NCBI GenBank assembly: GCA_942493385.1 | Contig: OW818699.1 | Span: 3,906,001-3,970,000, forward strand | Direction of reading: 5' to 3' | Source: UBA8389 sp942493385 | GTDB lineage: Bacteria > Bacteroidota > Bacteroidia > Bacteroidales > UBA1402 | Length of the DNA: 64,000 bases | Part shown: positions 8,056 to 18,599 of the stretch, piece after piece | Numbering within the stretch: the first letter of the stretch is position 1 | Layout of the letters: the number at the start of each line of letters is the position of its first letter | Program-made: the position numbers and the translations under genes | Notes under the pieces: generated by a model | The model's database searches: none | What the model was told of the DNA's origin: nothing | Seen by the model: the letters and a program-made list of their open reading frames with translations, nothing else

Positions 8056-11000
8056 AGAACTTATTTATCTCGACCCGGAGCAGCATCACACTGCTGGTCA
8101 TTGCTGGAATCCTAGTTTCGTGCACCGGTAAAAAGCAACAGGACAAACCGGTTTCCGACGTCATTTATACCGAAGCCCAGGCTAAGGAAATCAGTTTCGT
8201 CACGAGTGGCGAGATTCATTTTGACGATGTGATACAGGTTGTTTTCAACCATCCGGTGGTTGGTAAGGACAAAGTGGGAAGTTCGCCGGAGGGTGTGCTC
8301 AAATTTTATCCTTCCATCAAAGGAAAAGCCGTTTGGGCTGAAAACAACGTGTTGAAGTTTATTCCCGACAAAGCGTTGCCGGGCAGAACCAACTACGAAG
8401 GAACCCTTCAGCTGCAAAAGCTTTCAGCCAAGTTTCTGGAACAAAAAATAGAAGATTTGATTTTCAGGTTTCAGGTATTGGGAAGAAATGTGACCAATTT
8501 TAAAGCCTCACTTGAACTGAAAGATCGGAACGATCCACAACTGGTAATCTACTCGGGGAACATGACGTTTTCGGAAAAGACCACGCTGGAAGCAGTAAAA
8601 AAGGCGATTCGGCTCAAAGGCGGAAAGCATGTCACCCTAACCTTGAACCAGATAGACAGTTGGAATTTCCAATTTTCCAGCAGCGACATCATCCGGACAA
8701 ACAAGGACCAGGAATTCACCCTAAGCATCGATAAAAAGCCGTTGGAATTGGAAGAGGATGTCACAGAGACTTTTTTGCTGTCTCCCCTTAAAAAAATGGT
8801 AGCCAATGAGTTCAAGACAGATGATGCAGGAAAGCGGCCCAGAATCCGAATCGGTTTTTCCGACGAACTCGACATGGATCAGAACATCGACGGTCTAGTT
8901 TCGACATCGCCCTCCACGAAAGTGGAAGTCAAGAAGTTGGGGAAAACGGTGATTCTGGATGGCACGTTCAAATTCGGGCAGAAATACAAAATTACTGTTC
9001 AGAAAGGCATTCGTAGCAGGTGGGGAAGCAAAACGGAAGTCGCTGTCACCAAGGAAGTTCAGTTTTCGAACATACAGCCACAAGTGGAATTTGCATCGGA
9101 CGGGATTATTCTACCCACTTCCAACAACAAAAAAATCCAGTTTTACACGTCCAATTTAAAGCGGGTGCACTTGCAGGTCAAGAAAGTATTTCCCAACCAA
9201 ATCGGTCGTTTCTTGCAAGCCGAAAAGTTAAGCAGCAGCAAAACACGAAACAAACCGTTCAGTGAAAATTATGAGAGCAATGTCGGGGTCATTGTCAAAA
9301 GTAAGACCATCGAGCTGGGCAAACGGGCCAACGAATGGCTGCTTCATGAATTTGACCTGTCGGGTTTGTTCAACAAATACGACGATGGTTTGTTTCTGAT
9401 TCGCATCAATTTCACCCCAGAGGATGTTCAAGTACCCATCGAAAAAGAAGTGTTGAATTACATCGTTGAAAAGGGACAAATTTACAAACCAGTCTTTCTG
9501 AGTAATCTGGGCCTTACGGTTAAAGCGGCTCGTGATCTGACCTATGTCTTTGTCACGGACATTATCACCGGGCAGCCAAAGGGTTCTGTAAAAGTGACCC
9601 TGCTGGATTACGAAGGCGAAAAAGTTTCCGTCAATGTCACCAACAATCAGGGACTGGCCACTTTCAACTCCAACCGTTATTTCAACTACGTTATGGTTGA
9701 GGACGGAAAACAGCTTTCAGCCCTCAATCGGGATGAAATGTTGTGGAGCAATTCCGGTTTCGACATCGGCGGCATTCAGGAAGAACGAAACAAAACGAAA
9801 GGATTCATCTATACCGAACGCGGCGTCTATCGCCCAGGGGATTCGATACACGTAGGTTTCATCGTTAAAAACGAGGGCTTCACTTTCCCGTTGAATCATC
9901 CAGTCAGCATCGAGGTGCGTGATCCGGAGTACAACATCGTTTACACACGTACTTCCGTGAAATCGACGGATGGCTATTATGTATTTGGCTTCAAAACGGA
10001 CGAAAAAGCAGCCACTGGCAACTACAACATCACCATCAAGGCTGGTGGCTCCTGGTTCAACAAGGACCTGAAAATTGAAACCGTCGTTGCCGAGCAATTG
10101 CGAGTGACAGTGAAACCTCAAAAAAGACAGTTCGTTTGCACGGACAAAACCGTAGGGTTCGACATCAACGCCAGTTATCTGTTTGGTGCGCCGGCTGCCA
10201 ATTTGAGTGCCGAAGTCAATGTGGAAGTTCATCCATGGGAAATAACGTTTCCAAAATACGCTGAATTCACCTTTACCAGAGCCGACATCGACTTCAAGCC
10301 CATCACACAGAATGTACTTAAAAGTGAATTGGATGACAAAGGCGATTTGCACGGTATGTGGAATGTTGCAGCATTGGGCAGCGTTCCTTCAGCGTTAAAA
10401 TTGAAGATAAGCGCCAAAGTGTTGGACAAGGGCGGACAGCCCAACGAAGGTTGGAACAATGTGAGCCTGCACGTTTATCCCCATTATGTGGGGTTGAAAG
10501 ATGCCAGCGGTTACGGTTACTACCAAACAAACCAAGTGGTCAAGTTCCCGGTGGTTCTGTTGGACGTCAATGGGAATAAGGTTTCCGGACGCCAATTGCA
10601 GTACCGCATCTACCGAAACGACAAAATGTGGTGGTACCAGTATGAAAGCAGAAACCTATATCGGCTCAAGTACAAGGAAGACAATCAAACGTATTTGGAG
10701 TCCGAAGGCGTAGTCAATACGCACGGTGGAACCGATTACGTCAGTTTCACTCCGGCCGAAAACGGAGAATACCTCGTCGAAGTCAGTGACGGCGGCAACG
10801 GGCACACCGCTTCCATGTTCTTCAGCGCCTACCAATACGGTGGTTCTGCAGGTGGCAACGAGAATGAAGGCACGCTGATGCTGAAATCGGACAAGGCGAA
10901 ATACGCTCCCAACGAAGTCGCCCGAATCAAACTGCCGAATCCAAAAATGGGCAGAATTCTGGTGACCTTAGAAAAAGGGAATGAACTGCTGAACTGGTTT

Positions 11001-13520
11001 TGGGTGGATCCCACCAACAACAAGGCCAACGAACTTGTCATAGACATTCCAATCAAAAAGAGCATGTTGCCCAATGTCTATGTCACCGTATCGGTGTTGC
11101 AGCCGCATGCTCAAACGGTGAACGACAGGCCCATTCGGATGTTCGGCATCCTACCACTTCTGGTGGAAGATCCTGGAAGTCAACTACTATACAAGCTTGT
11201 TACTCCTGAAAGCTTGGCTCCAAACAAAAATTTCACCATCCATATTTCCACGCAAAATCTTCGCCGCAGCCAGTTTACCATTGCAGTCGTTGACGAAGGT
11301 TTGCTCAGTCTCACCCAATTCAGGACGCCACAGCCCTGGAAAGAATTCTACCAGAAAGTTGGCTTGTTTGTCGAAAGCTTCGATGTGTTTTCACACGTGA
11401 TCAGTGCCAACAAGGGTGGCGTTTTCCAAACCTTTTCCATCGGCGGTTCTGACGATATGAGCTACCGGGAGTCGCAAACGGATCCGGTGGACGGCAAGAA
11501 ACGGTACGATCCGGTCTGCCTGTTCAAGGGGCCGCTTTACACTGACAACCAGGGTAATGCCAAGGTTACGTTCCGCATGCCGAATTACAACGGTGCCGTC
11601 CGGGTGATGGTGGTGGGAGCCGATGGGGAATGCTTCGGAAACGCGGAGAAAACCGTTCCGGTACGAACCGACATCATCATGCAACCCAGCATTCCAAGGA
11701 TGCTCCATCCAGGTGATGAGTTTCTACTTCCAGTATCCTTGTTTACCTACAACAAGAAAATCAAGTCTGCTCAATTCACACTTTCCACCGAAGGTCCGTT
11801 GGAGGTTATCGGTGCAAGGACTTATTCGGTTGACTTCAGCCAAAAAACGGATGCGGTGATTCGATATAAAGTGCGGGTGAAAGCTGCTGTGGGACAGGGC
11901 AAAATCACCATCGACGGGAAATCGGGCACGATTCAGGAGCAAATTAAAACTTTTGTCAAAGTGGTTCCCAGCGAGGCTCGCGTATATGACAAACGCACGC
12001 AACAAGTGGAGAAAGGACAGTCCATCAGTATTCAGGTTCCCAAAGTGGGAATAGGCGGCACCAACCGAGCCACTTTGGAGGTTTGTGTGTTCCCGAACAT
12101 GGATTTCGACCATCGATTAAAAGAGCTTATCGACTATCCTTATGGTTGTCTGGAGCAAACCACCTCCACCCTGTTCCCCCAACTTAGCTTGAAAAAAATG
12201 GGTTATTTCAAGGAAAATGAACGGATGGAAATCGACAAGAACATCAATGAAGGTATCTATTCCTTTCAGCAATTCCAGCTGCCAGAAGGCAATTTCTCGT
12301 ACTGGCCAGGCGAATTGAGCTCCACCGATTGGGGAACGAACTATGCCACTCACTTTTTGGTGGAAGCCAAGAAAATGGGCTATTCGGTACCGGATTTCAT
12401 TTACGACAAGGCGCTCAATGGTATGAAAAATGCGGCTTTGCGTCATACAGGTGACCGTGCCACCCGGGTGAACCGAACACTCATACTTGCGCTTGCGGGT
12501 AAGACTTCCATGTCCGAAATGAACATGCTCATGGAAAATGAACTGGACATCCTAAGCAGTTCCGAGCGTTGGATGCTGGCAACGGCCTATTATTTGGCTG
12601 GAGCAGAGGATGTCAGCAAACGACTCCTAAGCAATGCAGGCACAAAGACGGTGGATTACAACCCGTTTTCCGATAATTTCGGTTCCAAATACAGGGACGA
12701 CGCCATCATTTTGTATTGCGCCACTTTGATGAAGAAAATGGAAACGGCAGATTTGATGGCCAAGCAAGTAGCCTTGAAACTCTCGAGCAAAGAGTATCTG
12801 AGCACCCAAAGTGCCGGCTACATGTTGTTGGCACTCAGCAACTATTTTTCCGCCAAGGGTTTGACTGGTGCCAATGGGCAAATCTTGGCAGGAACCATCA
12901 CGCTGGCTAACGGTAAGAGCATTGAGTTCAAGGAGAAAGGTAGGTTTAGTCTTCGGATCAACGACCAGATTGGCCAAAGCATTCAATTCAAACTGTCGGG
13001 GACTTCTAGTGTGAACAAGGCCTATGTGACGCTGTCTTGGAACGGCATTCCGTTTAAAGACGAGCAGGAGGCCTATCAAAAGAACCTCAAACTGGATGTA
13101 GGCTGGTACGACGAAAACGGCAATGTGTTGGATCCGCAGTCGCTCAAACAAGGCACCACCCTTTACGGCAAATTCAGCGTCAAGAACACCAGCCCGGTGA
13201 GCGAATTGACCGATATGGCTTTGGTTCAGCTGTTGCCTTCTGGTTGGGCCATCGAAAATACCAGGCTCAACAACAGCTTGTTGCCGAGCTGGGTACGTTC
13301 GTGGAACATCAACAAGGAGGAATACCTGGACCTCCGCGACGACAGAGTGATGTGGTTTTTCGACTTGAAAGGCAACGAAACGCTGGATTTTGTTGTCAAG
13401 ATAAACTGTGTGAACGCAGGCGATTTCTGGCTGCCGGCCACCCATGCGGAAGCCATGTACAACAACGATTACAAAGCGAAGACCAAAGGTAGGAAGGTAC
13501 ATGTCCAATCATTTAACTAA
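8052..13520 (+). CDS. Bacterial alpha-2-macroglobulin lipoprotein
   Basis: An 1822-residue protein, the usual size of bacterial A2Ms. The lipobox is LVSC (about residue 24), so it should be anchored in a membrane facing the periplasm. An MG2 segment with RGVYRPGDSIHVGF lies near residue 590. The A2M domain (P-N-Y-N-G-A-V-R-V-M) is near 1180. The thioester region reads YPYGCLEQTTS with Cys about 1366, so the Cys-Leu-Glu-Gln thioester motif is intact. Such proteins trap proteases through the reactive thioester and usually pair with penicillin-binding protein 1C, as here: pbpC starts inside the last 20 bp. The pairing suggests defence and repair of the wall after breach. ATGA overlap with the M28 gene. 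Confidence 0.93.
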   Translation: MKNLFISTRSSITLLVIAGILVSCTGKKQQDKPVSDVIYTEAQAKEISFVTSGEIHFDDVIQVVFNHPVVGKDKVGSSPEGVLKFYPSIKGKAVWAENNVLKFIPDKALPGRTNYEGTLQLQKLSAKFLEQKIEDLIFRFQVLGRNVTNFKASLELKDRNDPQLVIYSGNMTFSEKTTLEAVKKAIRLKGGKHVTLTLNQIDSWNFQFSSSDIIRTNKDQEFTLSIDKKPLELEEDVTETFLLSPLKKMVANEFKTDDAGKRPRIRIGFSDELDMDQNIDGLVSTSPSTKVEVKKLGKTVILDGTFKFGQKYKITVQKGIRSRWGSKTEVAVTKEVQFSNIQPQVEFASDGIILPTSNNKKIQFYTSNLKRVHLQVKKVFPNQIGRFLQAEKLSSSKTRNKPFSENYESNVGVIVKSKTIELGKRANEWLLHEFDLSGLFNKYDDGLFLIRINFTPEDVQVPIEKEVLNYIVEKGQIYKPVFLSNLGLTVKAARDLTYVFVTDIITGQPKGSVKVTLLDYEGEKVSVNVTNNQGLATFNSNRYFNYVMVEDGKQLSALNRDEMLWSNSGFDIGGIQEERNKTKGFIYTERGVYRPGDSIHVGFIVKNEGFTFPLNHPVSIEVRDPEYNIVYTRTSVKSTDGYYVFGFKTDEKAATGNYNITIKAGGSWFNKDLKIETVVAEQLRVTVKPQKRQFVCTDKTVGFDINASYLFGAPAANLSAEVNVEVHPWEITFPKYAEFTFTRADIDFKPITQNVLKSELDDKGDLHGMWNVAALGSVPSALKLKISAKVLDKGGQPNEGWNNVSLHVYPHYVGLKDASGYGYYQTNQVVKFPVVLLDVNGNKVSGRQLQYRIYRNDKMWWYQYESRNLYRLKYKEDNQTYLESEGVVNTHGGTDYVSFTPAENGEYLVEVSDGGNGHTASMFFSAYQYGGSAGGNENEGTLMLKSDKAKYAPNEVARIKLPNPKMGRILVTLEKGNELLNWFWVDPTNNKANELVIDIPIKKSMLPNVYVTVSVLQPHAQTVNDRPIRMFGILPLLVEDPGSQLLYKLVTPESLAPNKNFTIHISTQNLRRSQFTIAVVDEGLLSLTQFRTPQPWKEFYQKVGLFVESFDVFSHVISANKGGVFQTFSIGGSDDMSYRESQTDPVDGKKRYDPVCLFKGPLYTDNQGNAKVTFRMPNYNGAVRVMVVGADGECFGNAEKTVPVRTDIIMQPSIPRMLHPGDEFLLPVSLFTYNKKIKSAQFTLSTEGPLEVIGARTYSVDFSQKTDAVIRYKVRVKAAVGQGKITIDGKSGTIQEQIKTFVKVVPSEARVYDKRTQQVEKGQSISIQVPKVGIGGTNRATLEVCVFPNMDFDHRLKELIDYPYGCLEQTTSTLFPQLSLKKMGYFKENERMEIDKNINEGIYSFQQFQLPEGNFSYWPGELSSTDWGTNYATHFLVEAKKMGYSVPDFIYDKALNGMKNAALRHTGDRATRVNRTLILALAGKTSMSEMNMLMENELDILSSSERWMLATAYYLAGAEDVSKRLLSNAGTKTVDYNPFSDNFGSKYRDDAIILYCATLMKKMETADLMAKQVALKLSSKEYLSTQSAGYMLLALSNYFSAKGLTGANGQILAGTITLANGKSIEFKEKGRFSLRINDQIGQSIQFKLSGTSSVNKAYVTLSWNGIPFKDEQEAYQKNLKLDVGWYDENGNVLDPQSLKQGTTLYGKFSVKNTSPVSELTDMALVQLLPSGWAIENTRLNNSLLPSWVRSWNINKEEYLDLRDDRVMWFFDLKGNETLDFVVKINCVNAGDFWLPATHAEAMYNNDYKAKTKGRKVHVQSFN

Positions 13521-15825
13521 GAAACAGTGGGCACGGTGGACAGGCATAGGTTTACTGTCCATCGTGCTGCTGTATTTTTTACTTCCCGTACGTAATCCTT
13601 TGTTCAAAGAGGAATACAGCACCGTCGTGCAAGCACAGAACGGAAGTTTGCTGCATGTCTTCACCAACAAGCAGGAGCAATGGCTTCTGCCTCCCGACAC
13701 CATGACCGTTCCTGAAAAACTGAAAACGGCCGTCATCACTTATGAGGACGAATCTTTTTACAGGCATCCAGGGGTGAACTTGCAGTCGATTTTCAGGGCA
13801 CTTGGTCAGAATGTCAAAGGGGGTAAGGTGAAAAGTGGCGCTAGCACCATCACCATGCAAGTGGCGCGAATGGCGAACCCGAAAAAACGAACCTACTTCA
13901 ACAAGTTAAAGGAAATCATTTTTGCCCTCAAGCTCAGTCTGCATTATTCCAAAGCAGAAGTGTTGAAACTCTATCTCGACCATGCGCCTTACGGCGGGAA
14001 TGTCATCGGGTACCGGACTGCCTCCTACCGGTTCTTCGGAAAAGAAGCGCGATACCTCACCTGGAGCGAGGCCGCCACATTGGCTGTCTTGCCCAATGCA
14101 CCAGGGCTCATCTATCCATCGCGCACTTCCTCAAGGCTCGTCGAGAAGAGGGATTTATTGCTGAAAAAGCTGTATGAAAAAGGAAAACTCAGTGAACAAA
14201 GCTATCGATTGGCCAAACTGGAATCTGTGCCAGACGGTTTCATTTCCTTCGATTCAAAAGCCCCACACCTGGCTCGAAGATTAAAAAACGCTTATCCTGG
14301 GAAATGGATTCTCCACACGACTGTCGACGAAAACATACAGGAACAATGCAACCGAATCGCAGAACGGTACAAAAACATCTACGAATCGTACGGCATCAAC
14401 AACCTGGCCATCCTGATTACAGACACTAAAAGCGGTGCTGTCAAGGCATACGTGGGTTCCCCCGCCTTCTTTGACTTCCAGCACAGCGGTCAAGTGGACG
14501 GCATCATGGCTCCGCGTTCCTCCGGTTCGACCTTGAAACCTTTTTTGTATGGACTGTGCATGGACGAAGGGTTGATAGCGCAAGACAGTTATTTGCGGGA
14601 CCTTCCCACCTATTTCGAAGGTTTCTCGCCCATGAATGCCAACCGGGAGTTTCAGGGGGTGGTTACGGCGCGCGAAGCATTGGTACAATCGCTCAACATT
14701 CCGGCAGTGCGATTGCTGAACATTTACGGTACGTTCCAATTCTACAGTTTTCTGAAACTGGCTGGTGTGAGCACTTTGTTCCGTACGGCAGACGAGTACG
14801 GGTTGCCTTTGATTCTGGGGGGTTCGGAAGTGAATGTTTGGGATATGGTCATGCTTTACAGAGGGTTGGCCAACAGGGGCGTATTCAGCAACAACGTTGT
14901 TTTGGAGGATGAAAAAGCAAGGCAATCCGCACAACTCATCAGTGCGGGTAGTTGTTACCTGACCATGGACATTTTGAAGGATCTGAAACGGCCTGGAAGC
15001 GAATACTTTTGGGAACGGTTCAGCGGTTCACGACCCATTGCCTGGAAAACAGGGACCAGTTATGCGAACAAGGATGCATGGGCCATCGGCGTGACACCCA
15101 ACTACACCATAGCCGTCTGGGTTGGCAATTTCAGCGGGGAAGGCAATAAAAACCTGAGCGGCGCCACGACAGCCGGGCCCATTCTTTTTGACATCCTGCA
15201 GTTTTTACCGCAGAGGAACTCTAAAGTTTGGTTTGCCAAGCTACCGCGTGATTATAAAAAGGTCAACATATGTACGTTGACCGGATACAGAGCCACGGAA
15301 GCCTGCCCAGAACAAAAGCTAGTGGATGTGCCCTACGGAATGTCGCCTTTGAAAGCCTGCGAATACCATCAATTCAAATATTTCTCTTTGGATGGACGCT
15401 TTCAATGTTGTTCTCAATGTTGGCAAGAGCTGGGCAGCGTTCGGAAATCCGTCACCTGCTACCCGCCCGATATCGCGTATTATTTGAGAGAGAAGGGCCA
15501 AATTCCGGAACCAGTGGTGGCTCACTACCCCAATTGCCCGGCCTATTCGTCGGAGAATTCCTTAAAGATCATCTACCCCAACATGGAAGCCAAACTCTTC
15601 CTTCCCAGAGATTTTGACGGAAAAACGCAAGCCGTCTTGTGCAAGGTCGGCCACGTTGGCACCGACAAACGGGTGTTTTGGTACCTGAACGGTCATTATA
15701 TGGGCACAACCATCAAAGAGCATGCCCTCGGCATCCTGTTTAAAGAAGGCTGGAACCAATTGAAGGTCATTGATGAAAATGGTGCCGAGGACTCACGAAA
15801 AGTCTATGCGGTTACAAAATCATAG
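13501..15825 (+). CDS. pbpC: Penicillin-binding protein 1C
   Basis: The ATG at 13501 follows an AGGAAGG ribosome site and gives 774 residues with a short cytoplasmic N-terminus and one membrane helix (about 14-30). The glycosyltransferase 51 domain carries EDESFYRHPG (catalytic Glu about 82) and SGASTITMQVAR. The transpeptidase domain shows S-T-L-K (Ser about 343), S-L-N and K-T-G-T. The C-terminal part from about 685 resembles the BiPBP_C domain typical of the 1C class. The enzyme polymerises and cross-links peptidoglycan in the periplasm; transpeptidation by 1C enzymes is often weak. It overlaps the A2M gene by 20 bp, the classic A2M-pbpC pairing. An in-frame start at 13444 is rejected as too deep in the A2M gene. 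Confidence 0.95.
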   Translation: MSNHLTKKQWARWTGIGLLSIVLLYFLLPVRNPLFKEEYSTVVQAQNGSLLHVFTNKQEQWLLPPDTMTVPEKLKTAVITYEDESFYRHPGVNLQSIFRALGQNVKGGKVKSGASTITMQVARMANPKKRTYFNKLKEIIFALKLSLHYSKAEVLKLYLDHAPYGGNVIGYRTASYRFFGKEARYLTWSEAATLAVLPNAPGLIYPSRTSSRLVEKRDLLLKKLYEKGKLSEQSYRLAKLESVPDGFISFDSKAPHLARRLKNAYPGKWILHTTVDENIQEQCNRIAERYKNIYESYGINNLAILITDTKSGAVKAYVGSPAFFDFQHSGQVDGIMAPRSSGSTLKPFLYGLCMDEGLIAQDSYLRDLPTYFEGFSPMNANREFQGVVTAREALVQSLNIPAVRLLNIYGTFQFYSFLKLAGVSTLFRTADEYGLPLILGGSEVNVWDMVMLYRGLANRGVFSNNVVLEDEKARQSAQLISAGSCYLTMDILKDLKRPGSEYFWERFSGSRPIAWKTGTSYANKDAWAIGVTPNYTIAVWVGNFSGEGNKNLSGATTAGPILFDILQFLPQRNSKVWFAKLPRDYKKVNICTLTGYRATEACPEQKLVDVPYGMSPLKACEYHQFKYFSLDGRFQCCSQCWQELGSVRKSVTCYPPDIAYYLREKGQIPEPVVAHYPNCPAYSSENSLKIIYPNMEAKLFLPRDFDGKTQAVLCKVGHVGTDKRVFWYLNGHYMGTTIKEHALGILFKEGWNQLKVIDENGAEDSRKVYAVTKS

Positions 15826-15881
15826 CTCACATTCCCCGTCCGTTTCAGAGGGTAAAGAATAGTACTTGGAAAGATTCTTAA

Positions 15882-17849
15882 TTAGAGTTCTCTATCGATT
15901 AATGTCGATACGTTTGGACTACTTTCTGAAGTGATCTTAACGCTGATGATCGATTTGGTTTTGGTTTTCTTGTAATCGGCAAAATACACTTTCACGTCTT
16001 TTGATTTCCCAAAAGGGATGGCAATCAATTCGTTGGTTAAATATACTTTTTGATTATCACAGGAAACTGTGAGTCGGTAAATGTCATAGTTCAAACTGTT
16101 TTTGGACGAAACTTCCGGTTTACTGGTGTTCGTAATTTGAAGGTTCAGACATTTTGTACTATTGATCAATTGGATTTTCTGATCTAATTTGGCGGTAACA
16201 CTGCGCTTTTGAATGCTATAATCATTTCCGTCAAGTGACCTCACACCGACCTGATAGGACAGGATGCCTTCGGGGTTCACAAATTTATCCAAGATATAGA
16301 AATGCAAGCGATTGGGTTGATCCACCCATTCAGCCTTGCTTCCGGAATTGTTTCCTGCATGAAACAAAGCGTCATTCAATTGACGGTAATCGGCAAGTGT
16401 ACGCATGACAGGCGTGCCGTCGCCAGGGCGCAGGTAATCGATCTTTTTGATATCCTGTGGGTTGGCATCGATTACCCAGTTGAAACAATTAAAACTGTTT
16501 GGGCCGCCGTTATTGCCTTCCCGCCTGCCTTCCTTATCTTTATTCTTAGCAATCAGGACACCGTTATCGGGCGTATAGGAGTCGTACCCGATTCGCTGAA
16601 CCACTTCTACGGAATAAAAGTTGTAGGTGGATAAACCGGGAGAAAGAGGATCCACTGCCGGATCAGATTCTGGAGTGCGGTCCTGAGGGGCATCCCCGTC
16701 CAACCTGACCACAATTCCAGCATACGTGGTGGGAAGCGGTTCGACTTCTCTGGCGGTGATGGTGGCCACCACCAATCCAGATTTGGCCAGATCGTTGCGA
16801 TTAAGAGTGAGTACCTGAGCTTCGCTGACAAACTTGAAATTCATTTTCTGTCGAAGCATCAGCCCAGCCGGCATAGAAGCTCCAGCAATGGCTGGAACTT
16901 TCCAACGGCTATGCGGCCCCTCAGGGCCATTGAAACTACCGCGGTCCATCATGTCCCAAGTACCCGATCCAACTCTTCGATAGGGTTTCACGTATGGATT
17001 GTTGTTGTTGTCACCAGTATTGAACATGAAATGGCCGATCTCATGGGTGATCGTTCCCGAATTCTCGCCTTGGCGCATGGATGACTCACCCCACTGCTGT
17101 GCCCCTGCCCTCCAGGAAGTCCAGTCCACATAGCGAGTTTTGACCCATCTGGGTTTCGTAGGATCCGGATTGCCCCATTCTGCAGGGATATCATCCTTCG
17201 AGCGGAATTTCATCTCTCCAAATTCCTGCCAGACCCCGGTTTCGTCGTATCCGGCATAAATCCGCAATACGGCATCGTAATTCCCCCTTACATCACCGGC
17301 TTCGGCCTTCCAAATAGAATCACAATCCTTTCCCATCCGACCGCGAGCTGGCACTCCGGTTGGAGTGGCATAATTCTGTCCGAAATCAGTAAGTCCGTAC
17401 TCCCACAGGTTTTTGGGCATGCGGTAAGGACCAAATGCATCAATCTTGGCCACGCCTACCTGGCCCCTGGATTGCTCCATCCAATACCCATTGATGGTAT
17501 GGTCGTGGTTGATATCGCTTGGAGTATTGTAAAAATCGGCATAAAATTGCGGCACCTTTTCTCTTGATATCGGATCAATCTGTGGATTCCCGAAAATCTC
17601 GGAATGTTTGGGCATGGTAATCACAAACGGTTGATCCGAAAAGTCGATCGCTATCAGCGCAATTCGCATTTGCCTTCCCGCCTTTAGCAAGGGATCCGCC
17701 CAGTTTTTACCAGGTATCGGTTTATAATCCGTCCATGTCATGTCATCCTGATCTTGAACAACTTGTGGATCAATCGGTTTTTGAGCCCAGGTGGCGCTGA
17801 AAACTAAAAGAAAAAGTGAAAGGAATAGTTGGCGGAATAAATTTTTCAT
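15882..17849 (-). CDS. Secreted M6-like metalloprotease
   Basis: A 655-residue protein with a signal peptide (MKNLFRQLFLSLFLL..., cut near TWAQ). The zinc motif H-E-I-G-H lies in THEIGHFMFNTGD (about residue 275) and is followed by WDMMDRGSFNGPEG, the WDxM arrangement of the M6 (immune inhibitor A-like) peptidases. The C-terminal 200 residues look like beta-sandwich domains. It probably acts outside the cell or in the envelope. The ATG at 17849 is preferred to a TTG two codons upstream. It converges on pbpC with a 56-bp gap in which I see no clear terminator. Confidence 0.82.
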   Translation of the reverse strand: MKNLFRQLFLSLFLLVFSATWAQKPIDPQVVQDQDDMTWTDYKPIPGKNWADPLLKAGRQMRIALIAIDFSDQPFVITMPKHSEIFGNPQIDPISREKVPQFYADFYNTPSDINHDHTINGYWMEQSRGQVGVAKIDAFGPYRMPKNLWEYGLTDFGQNYATPTGVPARGRMGKDCDSIWKAEAGDVRGNYDAVLRIYAGYDETGVWQEFGEMKFRSKDDIPAEWGNPDPTKPRWVKTRYVDWTSWRAGAQQWGESSMRQGENSGTITHEIGHFMFNTGDNNNNPYVKPYRRVGSGTWDMMDRGSFNGPEGPHSRWKVPAIAGASMPAGLMLRQKMNFKFVSEAQVLTLNRNDLAKSGLVVATITAREVEPLPTTYAGIVVRLDGDAPQDRTPESDPAVDPLSPGLSTYNFYSVEVVQRIGYDSYTPDNGVLIAKNKDKEGRREGNNGGPNSFNCFNWVIDANPQDIKKIDYLRPGDGTPVMRTLADYRQLNDALFHAGNNSGSKAEWVDQPNRLHFYILDKFVNPEGILSYQVGVRSLDGNDYSIQKRSVTAKLDQKIQLINSTKCLNLQITNTSKPEVSSKNSLNYDIYRLTVSCDNQKVYLTNELIAIPFGKSKDVKVYFADYKKTKTKSIISVKITSESSPNVSTLIDREL

Positions 17850-17871
17850 GGTCAAGATTTTAGTCGGTAAA

Positions 17872-17879
17872 CAAAAATA
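17872..17879 (-). promoter_or_regulatory. Candidate -7 box of the M6-like protease
   Basis: Reading the minus strand, TATTTTTG fits TAnnTTTG and lies 22 bp before the ATG at 17849. No TTG at the expected 19-21 bp is seen, so this is a partial match. Confidence 0.35.
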
Positions 17880-18029
17880 ACACAGTCACCGACATTCCCT
17901 TCGTCAACATATAAGAATTGGACTCAAATGGCATTTATTGGACAGTGCATAGTTTTTTCCTCAACATCAATGTGTGAATGATGTAACATTTCTCATAAAT
18001 CATATAAATCGTTTATTGATATGGAAATT

Positions 18030-18037
18030 TATATTTG
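18030..18037 (+). promoter_or_regulatory. Candidate -7 box of the DJ-1/PfpI gene
   Basis: TATATTTG matches TAnnTTTG exactly and lies 25 bp before the ATG at 18063. A correctly spaced TTG is not obvious. Confidence 0.45.
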
Positions 18038-18062
18038 TCAGATTACTAAACTATAAAGTCGT

Positions 18063-18590
18063 ATGAATAAAATTAAAGCAGCCATCCTGGCAACAGACGG
18101 TTTTGAACAATCGGAACTGGAGTACCCCTTGAATTTTCTCAAGAAAGCGGATATTTCAGTCGACATCATTTCATTAAAAAAGGGTACCATCAAAGGTTGG
18201 AAAGAAACGGAATGGGGTGACCACTTCAAAGTGGATGTCGTTCTTAATAAGGCAAAATCGAAAGACTACCATCTTTTGGTTCTACCTGGCGGTGTTATGA
18301 ATTCTGACCACATTCGGACCGTAAAACCAGCCGTAAAATGGGTGACCGAATTCTTCGAAAATGGAATTCCAATCGCCGCCATTTGCCATGCACCTTGGAT
18401 TCTTATTGAAACAGGTTTGGTTGAAGGAAAATGGCTTACCTCCTATCCAACCATGAAAACCGATTTGATTAATGCCGGTGCAGAGTGGATTGACGAGGAA
18501 GTCGTTGTTGATCACAATCTTATTACTAGCAGAAGTCCAAAAGACCTGGCTGCTTTTTGTGAAAAAATGGTTGAAGTAGTGAGAAAATGA
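18063..18590 (+). CDS. DJ-1/PfpI family protein
   Basis: A 175-residue cytoplasmic protein of the usual length for the DJ-1/PfpI (type 1 glutamine amidotransferase-like) fold. It has the conserved Glu in DGFEQSE, the strand leading to LVLPGG, and the nucleophile elbow A-I-C-H-A-P-W with Cys about 115 followed by His. The motif is that of PfpI/YhbO-type proteins, reported as stress-response proteins acting on glycated or glyoxal-damaged molecules. The exact activity here is inference. It stands alone, with its own candidate promoter. Confidence 0.88.
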   Translation: MNKIKAAILATDGFEQSELEYPLNFLKKADISVDIISLKKGTIKGWKETEWGDHFKVDVVLNKAKSKDYHLLVLPGGVMNSDHIRTVKPAVKWVTEFFENGIPIAAICHAPWILIETGLVEGKWLTSYPTMKTDLINAGAEWIDEEVVVDHNLITSRSPKDLAAFCEKMVEVVRK

Positions 18591-18599
18591 CAACCAGAC

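Noticed and set aside
12627..13508. 293-codon open frame on the minus strand inside the macroglobulin gene
   Set aside because: Antisense shadow of a strongly supported coding region; no homology and no ribosome site or promoter.
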